Shown here piece by piece: positions 24,475 through 34,511 of a stretch of DNA of 64,000 bases (positions are counted from its first letter, which is position 1; every line of letters begins with the position of its first letter). The stretch covers positions 2,022,501 to 2,086,500 of the forward strand of contig CALZFC010000015.1 of the NCBI GenBank assembly GCA_945643635.1, in the 5' to 3' direction. The DNA is from Allodiplogaster sudhausi. Lineage: Eukaryota > Nematoda > Chromadorea > Rhabditida > Diplogasteridae. A model generated the notes under the pieces. The model was given only the letters and a program-made list of their open reading frames with translations. It had not been told where the DNA came from and did not search any database. Made by a program: the position numbers and the translations under genes.

Positions 24475-27367
24475 TCTATCTGTTAACGTTCTCACTCCCT
24501 TTCTCTGCACTGTATACTGCACACTCTCGTTTCCCGTTTTCTTGTGTAAGTCTTGCCGGTGTCCTCCGTTCCTTTTATGCCCTTTCTCTCCGTCCAGTCC
24601 TCTCCATTTTATGATGCTTCTCGTCTCGCCCTCCCTTTCTGCCAGCCTGGCCACTCTGTCCAATAGTCGGAAACGGGTGCTCTCTCTATCTTGTTCCGCC
24701 TGCTCGCGGGCCCACCTTTTTATCGCCCGCTGGCTACCGTAGAGTCCTAGGCGTCCCCCTTTGAAAAGGGCTCTTTTTTAGGACTGGGTTTTATGGGAGC
24801 CGCGAAGGAGGTAGAGGCAAAGAATGAATTGTGCACTGTTTTCTTCAACTATGCTTCGATGGTTCTTGTCTTGAGGTTTCCATAATCTCTGAATTTCTCA
24901 TTTCTCATTGTGGCACATATGTATGTCTCCAGCTTCAACCATTATGCGGCAAGTAGCTTGAAATGTTCTTCGAATTTCTAGGAAATTGCCACCAAGTGTG
25001 ACCGGACGATAAAACAGTAGTGCATCTCTTTTCTCGTTGCTACAAGCTATTCTGCGATTAGCGGTAACTGATGCGCACTCTCATTTCTTTTCTTTGTGTC
25101 AATATGGTAACAAAATGTTAACAATTTTGACACAAATCGAAATTCTACGAAAAGTTAGCAACGGATGACGGACTTTTCGTATTGTTAGAAATTAGTGGTT
25201 GATTCCTTTCCATTGCTCCTAATTGTGTTTAATTGCGATTGCAGTGAACATGCGAAAAGTGCACAGAATGAAGTGGCACTTGGGATATATCTCGGGTGAT
25301 ATGATATCGCAACGGTTTCTCTTGGAATAGTGCGTGTTTCTCTCTTAAAATCCTAAGCCAAACGGGATGAAAGATGTGAGCGTTGAAATGAGCAAGAGAT
25401 CAAACGTGCAAGTGGAGTGACGTCATGAGCTCACTCGAGAACGATGAACATTTGAGCATCTAAAAAGGGTGTGAAGAGTAGCTCCATTCGGCACCTTCTC
25501 GATCTCCGGATTGTATGGAGTAGAAAATTGAATTGTCTGGTCTTGCTGAACTTGCGATGTTCTGACCACATCACAAGAATGCGAGTTCTAAAAAACTAGT
25601 TTACTGTAGCCAATATTAGCAAACATTTCAAGAGAAGGATGTCATTCATGGTGCTCTCTTGAAGGCAACAATAGGATACATCTCTGGGGGGAAGGGGGGT
25701 AGCCGGAGGACTCCGTCTGACGGATGTCTAAGCAGGACCAGCGCTCTCAATTTATATATTTAATTTGATCCGCGTAATTTGTAGAAGAGTAACCAAGAAT
25801 TCAATTGATGGCCTTAAAAATATGATAGAAATGATTTATTCAGAAGTCTAACGGCGAAGAGTGAAGAGCTGAGTGGTCATCTCACTGCGAATGGCCTCCG
25901 TGTCTTTCAGACCGGAAACGCTAATTTGCTCCTTGTCTTTGCACAGTCTCTCAATCCACACGTTAGTAATTTTGTAATATTACTTATATCGCTCAAGAAC
26001 CTTAGATTACTTTATATATCATGCAATTATATTTATTGTTTACGCAGTAAGTTCAGGATAAGTCAATGAAATGCTACGTCGTTGACCGGACAGCTTTGAA
26101 AGAGGGAGAGAAATGGGAGACCGCTCGAGAAGAGACCATGGGACTCAAGGCTTTCAATGGTTTGCTCCTTTTCAGTTTTATTGAAGATATAAAAAAAGTG
26201 GTGCCATATATTTTCAGTCGGAGAACTTTCGCTCGAGGTCGTCGTCAATAAAGACAGCATTCTCGGTGACAATGGCCATGAGGTCAGCTCTACCGTTTCT
26301 TGATCAAACCACCAAAGGCGTGTTTTCTTCATGCAGATTGCCTCGGAGGCGCTCTCGTGTACTCGGATTCCGCTGGCAGCCGGAGTGGTGGGGTTCGGGA
26401 AGAGAGTCATGGAACAACTGGTCAAGTTTGCCAATGAGACTCCCTCTACAATTACGGTTGGTTTTCAATTACAAGTATTTAATAAAATAAATAGATGCAA
26501 TATTGACTTAGCCTGGCAGCGCTCTTCGTTCTCACTCGCACGTGCATCGCCTCTTCACCTCGCTCTCTCTACAACTGTACTCCCTCGAAAGTGTTCTCTA
26601 CTACCTTTCAGGTCTGCATTAGTCATTTATCTTTCTATCTAGCTGTCATTACGAGAGATCTCTGTGATACGTCAAAATGCATCCATTTTTTCCGAGCTGA
26701 CCTGCATTTTTCATTCGTGTCGGTGTCTCTTTTCACCCTTTCATCACATTAACCGTTGTGTATTATTGGTTCATTAGCTGTGCTCATATTATGACAGAAA
26801 GTGGAAGACTCGCTCAAATAGCTAACGGGAGTAGGAATTTAACTTGATTGGTAGTTCGATGGTCTATGTATGGGGTGGAGGGAAGAACCGGAAATGTTTA
26901 GCTAACAGTATACGAAAAACCTTGGTGGATCTTTTTCATATACTCGCACTGAATTGATGGTCATATACTTGCTCAAAATCAGAACATCAAGTATTCTCGT
27001 ATTTTTATCTCTTCTCCCTTTTTTTGTCATAATAGCAAGGCGTTGACAAAAAAAGTGTTGCAGGGATGCTGGATGAAAATCTGCCAGTGGTGGTCGACGT
27101 AGAAAACGCCCTTCTTCATGTTGGACTTTCTTTCAGCTCATTTTCTTTTGATCTATGAATGCTAGTGATTTGCAGAGAATCTCTCGTGAATTCCTACGCT
27201 CTCTGACGACGGCTTCTCTCGAGTTGCTCAGCACAGCTGCCGTTGATAATCGCGAACTCTTCGAGAAGTGGATTCGAGATTCCGCCACTCTCATGGCTCT
27301 GGTCTGGCTGGATGCATAGTTTCTCAAGTCTCTTTTCTCTCTCCCTCTCTCTCTATCTCACTCTCTC

Positions 27368-27406
<39 letters not shown>

Positions 27407-28512
27407 CTTTCTCTTTTTTTCCCTGTCCTTGTCTCGTCTATCCAGAATTCAATTCATTCGGCCCATTTCTCTCTCACTTATTTTGCCCATTTGCTCTTTC
27501 AGTTTGGTGAAGCAGATTCAGTGGAACAGATCGCGGTGTCCACTCTGTCCTCCTGGTCGACAATGAGCATGGTCTCACGGTAGGAAGCATGGAAAGACAG
27601 GAAAGGGAAGGGTCTAATGGGGAGGAGTTTAGACCAACGTCGACTCTCAGTCGAATTTTCGGAAGAGACAAAACACTGGCCGATCTGAGAGATCCAAGGA
27701 TTACTCATTACATTGCCGAGCACGCTCATCCTTCCTTAAAGGTCACTTTGTGCCGTTATATAGAGCACTTTTCATGAATTTTCAATTGATTATTGTATTT
27801 TAAATTGTTGACGGGAATAAGCATGCATGATTGAAAGAGTTCCCTGATATTTGATTGGTTGATTTGAGAATGCGTGTCAAGAGTTGGAGTGTTCCATGAT
27901 TCGTGTGGATGCTGTTCTGAGGAAGCTGGTGGAGGATCAGGGAAAGCAAATCCTCAATGACTACGCAAGTCTGGAAAGACTCATTCAAGTCATCGAGAAT
28001 AATCTTGTTATGGTAGGGACATCCTTCTCTTCTTTTCCTTATAAAGAATGATTCCCTTAGGCCTAAATAAAACTTTTACACTTTTCTGTTCTGAGCGGCA
28101 CTATTCGGCAAAATCTAAAATAGCTTTGTGCTATAAATGAATGTTTTTTCATTTGTAGTTAATTGTAAGTGAGAAGAGCCATATTAATTATTTTTCTTTT
28201 CGTTGTGTACGATCTCGCGAGCCTCTCGCTCGTACGCAGTTGGACTGAGGAATGCAGAGACGGAGTTGTCGTGGACAACTCTCATCTCAGCAGAGCGTGC
28301 CAAGGGCACTTGGCTCCATCTCCAGGCACTCTCCGACTACTTTGGACTTGTCAGATTCAATCTTATGCGATTATTTTTGTGCTCGCGGATTAGCTACGAA
28401 AATATTAGCCTACTTACAGATTCGACTAAACCCTGGCCTGTTGAATGCGGGACGAATCGTCCTTGACTGGGGTGGCTATCGGATTGAGTCGCCTACCGAG
28501 AGGAATTGGTAG
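18630..28512 (+). CDS. ACAD9: ACAD9/VLCAD-like mitochondrial acyl-CoA dehydrogenase, divergent active site
   Basis: Exons: 18630..18851 (basic Ser-rich mitochondrial leader), 18970..~19060, ~19194..19265, 19431..19576 (IPQDFGGLSLGYKDIS), 19788..19948 (IHAHCLVAHIATTLLQLYG), 25844..25961 (beta domain, LTANGLRVFQTGNANLLLVF), 26057..26159 (CYVVDRTALKEGEKWE), 26218..26282, 26337..26456 (CTRIPLAAGVVGFGKRV), 26512..26611 (LYSLESVLYYLSG), 27064..27119, 27176..27301, 27503..27579, 27651..27741, 27869..~28012, ~28222..28349 (RSYAVGLRNAETEL) and 28420..28512. The long C-terminal extension matches ACAD9/VLCAD rather than short- or medium-chain enzymes. ACAD9 acts in mitochondria as a dehydrogenase and as a complex I assembly factor with ECSIT. 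The usual TE-x-x-x-G-S-D motif is absent (FPVPEGSLTAKSEEL instead), and the FEGTN segment with the catalytic glutamate reads ALFGEADSVEQI. The exon 2/3 junction and the exons near 28 kb do not join cleanly in phase. Confidence 0.88.
20146..24200 (-). CDS. MLT-10-like moulting-cycle family protein (secreted)
   Basis: Nematode-specific secreted family linked in C. elegans to moulting. Exons, high to low: 24134..24200 (signal peptide, hydrophobic core LLMLLASAIIAVSH), 23239..23412 (VPPTPETIIQAKLAGIEKMR), 23037..23163, 22704..22959 (basic tail region), ~22549..22628, 22340..~22500, 21986..22066, 21679..21939 (KFLSPRFAPVMPD, LLSPSFLAFYKDD), 21530..21631 (LLEATGMSRRDRESMLEMI), 21084..21476, and 20146..20625. 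The last exon starts with a basic RRRKR run, then about 25 tandem LSPxxLSP-type units (such as SPYVLSP, NPYILSP) to the stop at 20146. The phrases LSPRF, LLSPS and EATGM..RD are hallmarks of this family. Signal peptide and next exon join in phase. The gene sits in antisense in an intron of the ACAD9-like gene. An upstream in-frame ATG at 24239 is possible, but the ATG at 24200 gives a better signal peptide. The junction near 22500-22549 is unclear. Confidence 0.9.
22139..22290. repeat. (CT)n-rich tract in an MLT-10-like intron
   Basis: A long impure CT microsatellite between coding exons of the MLT-10-like gene. On the sense strand of that gene it is GA-rich, so it cannot serve as its polypyrimidine tract. 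Confidence 0.8.
24428..24478. repeat. (CT)n microsatellite
   Basis: About 50 bases of nearly pure CT repeat upstream of the MLT-10-like gene, inside the same ACAD9-like intron. Confidence 0.85.
27338..27406. repeat. (CT)n microsatellite in an ACAD9-like intron
   Basis: CT repeat between the exons ending at 27301 and starting at 27503. Confidence 0.85.
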
Positions 28513-28921
28513 TCATTCAATAGCTGTCGTTTTATGACATTAGTTCGTTCAAGTTAATTGGTTGTTTCTAGAATGTAGTAGCCTTTACTGTTGACTTTGT
28601 TATTTATGTTTATTTTCCAAAAGTTCTCAGATGAAAGAGTTCGATGAGATAAACAGTGCCACAATAGGCAGAATATAAGGTTATATTAGGAATAATCACA
28701 AATTAGTGGCATTCTTTTTCTTAAAAACATAAGATTAGCTTTTCGAGAGAAAAATATTATAAATAGAAAGTATGCTTAAAGTCACAGACTTACACTAGGG
28801 CCTTGAAGAACAAGAGCTACAACCTATTAGGAGACCAGTAGATAAAGCTTTAATAATATTTAATGGATTAAAAAATGGAAAGTGATGAAGAGAGTCGTGT
28901 GATGTTTTTCACCCGTTACAT
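28513..28921. other. Convergent 3' intergenic gap
   Basis: About 400 bases between the stop of the ACAD9-like gene and the stop of the APMAP-like gene. The two genes converge, so it should contain both 3' ends. No coding segment is seen. Confidence 0.6.
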
Positions 28922-30124
28922 TTATGTCTTCGTGCAAAATTTGTTAATTTTGAGTTGGACGATGTGGAAATCCTCTTCGTTTCCAAGTAGAATGGTCCTC
29001 TGTGCTGTCTCGACCACACAACTGGCAAGCGAGAGTGAAGGAGTTCCGTCTTCATCGGATAACACTTCTAGTACCTGCAATATTGAAGCCGATGCCTGCT
29101 GTTATATGATGAGGTCAAAGCTAACTCCTCCGGTGAAAGCGTCAATCTTGAGTGCCATGGTTGATGGTCCACGGAGGTAGACGAGGACGGAGTGGAGCAT
29201 CTGACGAGAGAGCACCTGCATAATGTAAGCAGATGATTGCAGCAACCGGGGAGGAGGCCAACCTTGGCGAGGAGAGTCCTGACGGTCGGTCTCTCTGCGA
29301 GCCAGCCATCAAAGCGGGAGAAGGTAGCGGGAATGGCAAGCCAGAAACCGTCCCCAGTCATGGACTGGCGAATTAGACCAAGGGGTCCGGGCAGTCCATC
29401 CACGAACACTCCGCTCTCTCCTTCCGCTTCTTCCCATCTGAAAAAGCAAACTTCAGTCAATGAACAGTCTCAAGAAGATCATTTGTTCATTGACTATATG
29501 ATATATCTACATTCTGACAGAAACGTTTTTTCTGATCTCACAGAAATGAAAGAATACTTGAGACTGTTCGACATTTGTCTTTCAAAGAATGCTTGGTGTG
29601 CAAGCCAACTTGAGCAGGCGTTGCCGGCCCGACTCGGAGACGATGATGGCATTGTAGACAACTTGCACACTCGTGGGGTGGAAGAGATCGCCGGCGAGGA
29701 GGGAAAGCTTCTCGCTTGACGGGTCGAAGAGGAGCACTCTTAACCACACTTATCCACCGCGTCATTCAGCCATAAAATATAAATGATAATTAAAGGTGTC
29801 TATCAAATTCCTAGCAACAAAGCGTAACCTTCCATTGGGCCTGGCCTCCATGAAGTCAAGAGCCGCATCTCGGTGGTCGAATCTGGTCGATGTCTCCACG
29901 ATGACAAGACGGCCATCAGACAGCACGTCGACGTCGGCAGCAAAGCGAAGGGGCGGGGCATCCGATGGACCGCCTTCTAGGAGAGCACCGCCACGAACAA
30001 GGGTGTACACCTTCTCTGAAGAGAGAGAGAGAGAGAGAGAGGAAACTACGATATTGAGAGAGAGAATCAGAAAAATAGACACAGAGGAATAGATTACAAG
30101 AAACAGGGAAATAATGACTGAAAT

Positions 30125-30164
<40 letters not shown>

Positions 30165-30653
30165 TGGATGGTTGTGACCTTTGGCGAGGTCGACCTCGAA
30201 GATGCCGAGGTAAGCATCGGCAATGAGAAGAGTGCCACTTGGAGAGAAGCGCAGTCCGAGAGGGCGGCCGCAACGGGGAAACGACACGTAGGAACCATCG
30301 CAGCCTTCTGATGAAGTCAGGCGGAGACCGCGGACGATACGAGCCTGATTGTGAGAGAGAAAGTAGTAAAAAAGGAGAAGGGGGAAGCCAGGAGTAGACA
30401 AAAAGAAGCGACAACTAGTTAGAAACTTATTTCTCGTGCCAAGACAAAATAATTAAATAGAAAAGATTAGTGAATGCTCACTTGTCCGTTGTTCACAGCG
30501 ATTTCTGCGATGATTCCAGTGCGGAGGCCGACGAAGAAGTGGCCACTTTTCTCATCGACAGCAAATGAATACGCACCATACACACGATCTTCCAGAAGAT
30601 GAGAAAGGAAAGAAGGACGAACAGGACGAAGGAGAGATGAAGGGGCAGCGAGG
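28922..30653 (-). CDS. APMAP: APMAP-like strictosidine-synthase-family beta-propeller protein
   Basis: Exons, high to low: 30482..30653 (VYGAYSFAVDEKSGHFFVGL), 30179..30344 (GRPLGLRFSPSGTLLIADA), 29819..30015 (FAADVDVLSDGRLVIVETST), 29610..29738 (VLLFDPSSEKLSLLAGDLF, then VYNAIIVSESGRQRLLK), 29263..29437 (VFVDGLPGPLGLIRQSM, FWLAIPATFSRFDGW), ~29126..29215 and 28922..29074 (SCVVETAQRTILLGNEEDF). All junctions checked join in phase. The order follows animal adipocyte plasma membrane-associated protein: a six-bladed propeller of the SMP-30/strictosidine synthase type, usually anchored in the membrane by an N-terminal helix and linked to arylesterase-like activity. The plant synthase reaction should not be assumed. 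The N-terminal anchor exon lies above 30653 and was not identified; the region there is GA/CT rich. Confidence 0.85.
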
Positions 30654-33310
30654 CTGAGAAAACAGTTACAGTCATCATGTATGTACATATATACATTTAT
30701 ACTAATTAGCAAATTCTATGTCATTTCGATTGTTTCGAACTTTAATAGTGGACTGCGGGGCTGTTTCACTGCTCATTCGCGACGTTGCAACCGTAAAAGA
30801 GGTTACGAGGCAGAGACTGGAGAGAGTGTGTGTGTGGAGAGAGGAATATACATATGCACTACGTACATATGTATGTATGTGACACCATAAAATTAAAGGA
30901 TAGTGAGACAGATAGAACGATATAATACGATTGCAAGGACGGAATTAGAGAAAGAGAGATGAAGAAGGTCAGCTGTATAGACTTGATCAAGTGCGCGATA
31001 GTGCAGAAGAAAGAAAGAAAGAGACTTTGATGAGAGAGAGAGAAGAGAACGCGAGAAAGAGAGAGAAGAAGAGAGATAAATTACAAATAAGAAGTGGCAA
31101 CCTGTAATGGATCGGTCGGATTGGCGAAGGGACGAAGAGATGAGTGAGAAGAACGGCAGAAGCAGCAGAGAGAAGGAGAGCGAGAAAGTAGAGGAGAGGC
31201 AGAGGGATGAGAGTGACAGGCTCCCTCTTCTTCTTCTCTTCTTCTTTTTTCTCTCCGTTATTTTCTGCCAGGCCCATCTTCTGTCCAATTTCACTCACGA
31301 AATCCTTCCCTGCTCACCAGTTCCTTACCTTTGATTGTTTCCTCTGGCCATGGCTGTATGCTTGTATGCATATTGATCAGAGAGTGAGGGAGAAGAAAAC
31401 GAGAGAGTCAGAAGAAGTTAGATAGTGACCATGTCAAGAGAGAGAGAGAGAGAGAGAGAGGCGGAAGAGATGAGTGATACCTGCGTAAAAGCAACGGTCT
31501 ATGCCCTAGCTTCCCCACTCTTCAAATACGTTGCTCGTTCCTTTGGTCTTGTCATCTCTTCCAATCTCTGTATCTCTTGCTCTCACTCGAGTGATCCCTA
31601 GCCGGAGTTCCATTGCCCAATTGCCCTTCTAGATAGTCGCCATCCTTTCTCTATGCTCTCCTCGTATCTACACTCTCTAATCTTTCAACCATCTGTCTCT
31701 GCTTCTTCCTGTTCCCACTCCTCTCCATCCTATCTCTAACTTCGGCCTATCATTCCGCTCTTCTTCGTTCCATTTATCCATCCGCTTATGACTTTAACCG
31801 CCCAAAAGTAATATGTAGATTAGTCCATTGAAATATTTTACATGCACATACATGCATATAATATAAACAAACTTACCGCCTGTGCTTTAATCTTTCATAT
31901 TCTCACTCTCTCTACCTTTTTATACACTTATGTACACTCACCTACTCTTTCTCTTTTTATCTTTCTTTCTTTCACTTCCTCTTCCAGCTGGACTGTCTTT
32001 TTGGGTTCTCCTACTCAAGAACATAAAGACTAAATGACTGCCGCTTTTCACTTTCACTCTTTTAAATGTTCTTTATGTACTTCTCTTTCAAGCAACAGGG
32101 CGCCTGTTTATCTCCACAACACTTATATATTTTTAGAATTCTATTTTCCTTTTCTGTCCAATTCTCTGTCTCCCTCTCAGACTCTCGCTCTGTTCGGTGT
32201 CTTCACTTGGCTCACACTCACGTGACCCTCCAAATAGAGTGTGGATGATGTGAGAAGTGCACTGTCTTCTGCGTACTTCTTCTGACTCTCCCTGCCCTGC
32301 CCACTGCTTGTTTTGACCATGACTGCTTCTGCTTTGATTGGCCAATGATAAGAGGAATCATCGCGAAGACTCTATAGATGGCTATTTCTCCCTTTCGTTC
32401 ATATTCTCTGCTTTTCCCGAACTCTACTTTCTCTCTCAATCCACTTTCTCTCTGTCTCTCTCTCTCTCTCACTCTCCCATATCTTTCTCTGTCACTCTCT
32501 CTCGCGTTCTCATTCTCACTCTATTTCTTCCTCTCTCTAATTCTCGAATTCTTTCCCCGCGCTGTCTGCTGCACATACCCGTAGTGCCTACACTCTTTTT
32601 TCTCTTCTCCTTTCCCATCTTGTCTTCAATTGTTCGTTCTCCATTTGTACGGTCATAATATTTTGCCGCATCATGCCCCCTTTAAAAATTCTCTCGATTT
32701 TTGCATGGCATTAATGTTTTTTCTAGTCTTTACTTGTTTATTTTTAATACTTTGTCATGGGACTTTCTATCCGACCCATTTAATGATATCCCTCTGAATA
32801 GCTGGTTGTCTCTGCACGTGATTTCAACGTGCTTTGATGTAATGCCAAAATTCCGCCGTTCACTTCAGTTGTGAGCTTGGAAGCATTCGCTATCTCTGAA
32901 TCTCTCTCCCTCTCCTCTCTCTCTCTCTTAATCGTGCTTCCTTTCTCTTTGAAGTACGGTTTCTTTCTCTTTTTTTTTCTTTTCTCATTCTTTTCTTACT
33001 TTGCCTTTGTTAGTCTTTTACTCGATTCTCACTGTCTCTTTTTCGATTGTACACCTCTTTTCTTGCTTCTTTCTTCATCCTCCTTCTGTCTTCTCACCGA
33101 CATCTTTCTGAGCCACATTGTATGTCCATTGAATTTCTTTTACTAAGAAAAGCTTTTTTTCCGTTTGTTTCATCAGTTTGGTTGTGCTTTGATCCGTTGG
33201 CCATCCTCTGGGTATCACTTTATGCACTTTTGCTGTGTCTGCTATCCGCACTGACCTGGGCAGAGTTGTAGGAGACGGCAGGATGGTGAGGGAGAGAAAG
33301 AGCAAGCGAG

Positions 33311-33366
<56 letters not shown>

Positions 33367-34199
33367 GGAGGGAGAACTGATCAGACTGTTGAGAGAGACC
33401 GAAAAAGATATAATGCGGTACGTGATTGAGAGTGGAGCGAGGGGTAGAGAGTGTTAGAGACTGAAAGATCGAGAGAGAGAGAGAGAGAGAGAGAAAGAAA
33501 GAGAGAGAGAGTCCTGCCTAGCCACTGCTGGCTGTCCTGTGCAGAGCTTCCCTTCCCTCTCTGCTCTTCGCCCCCTTTCAATGTCACGTCTATCATGCCA
33601 CAGTTATCACACGCTGATCAATTGAAGAGAATTGGATGAGAGATAAGAAGGAATGTGAGAGAGTGCACGAGACAGAGAGAGCAATCGAGATGCAGAGTAA
33701 AAGGGAAGGCGATTGCTGCTTGGTTAATGTGCGCGATTTGCAGTGAAGAAGCGAGCCGCTCGAGTAGTGAACGGAGAGAGAAGGGAAGAGAGCTCCGCTC
33801 CTGAGGGCAGCTGCACCTTCTCAGCCAGGGACTCTGCGAGGTCGCCGGATTCAAGTTCGTTACTTCTCTATCTTTTTTGTTGATAATCTTTGTTTTCTGT
33901 CCGAAAAGAATGAGTTTCCTATACTTCTTCGTATAATAAAATATTTAGTTATCGACTCGGCGATGCATTTAGCGAAACAAAGTTTTTATCTCATAATAAT
34001 GATAAGAGATTCAATTTGGGTTTCATAAGCAGCTTTTAATGATTGCTAACGTCAAACGTTCTGAGGAGGTGTCCATTCAAGATTAAGCCTTTCCAAAAAT
34101 GCTTCTTCCTTGACTCTCTTATCTTTTTTTCGTGTCAGTACACGCTGTCCACGGCCCTGTCCCGTGTTCCACAACCAGCGGATTGTCTTGCCTTCTCTA

Positions 34200-34236
<37 letters not shown>

Positions 34237-34511
34237 TCTCATTCGCTCTCTTTCTCTCTTCTGCCGCTTTCTCTCTCTCCACTTTATTTCTCTTTCTCTC
34301 CACCTTTGTTCAGGCTCAACTCGCCAGATGACGTCTATTTAGTCAGACGTCCTGCCAGAAGGCGAAGTTGCTTCTGCATTTACTTCGTCAAAGCCGCGCA
34401 GTCACGAACACTTTGCTACTTCCGGACGGGTGAAAACTTTGGGTGGAGGAGGGAGGACGGAAGGATCAAGCAATTCAAGGAGATAACAAAGAAAGAGAGA
34501 AGAGAGGGAAG
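30654..34511. other. Intergenic region rich in GA/CT repeats
   Basis: Between the divergent APMAP-like and STAT genes. It contains (GA)n near 31438-31462, 33312-33360 and 33470-33512, CT-rich stretches near 32430-32540 and 34203-34235, and short ACATAT-type repeats near 30675-30700 and 30848-30880. The APMAP 5' exon must lie here. No recognisable protein was found. Confidence 0.5.
33312..33360. repeat. (GA)n microsatellite
   Basis: About 48 bases of pure GA between the APMAP-like and STAT genes; a shorter tract follows at 33470-33512. Confidence 0.85.

Noticed and set aside
25857..25961. Minus-strand peptide containing IERLCKDKEQISVSGLKD
   Set aside because: The plus strand of the same bases gives the acyl-CoA dehydrogenase beta domain in phase with its neighbours, so this is a shadow.
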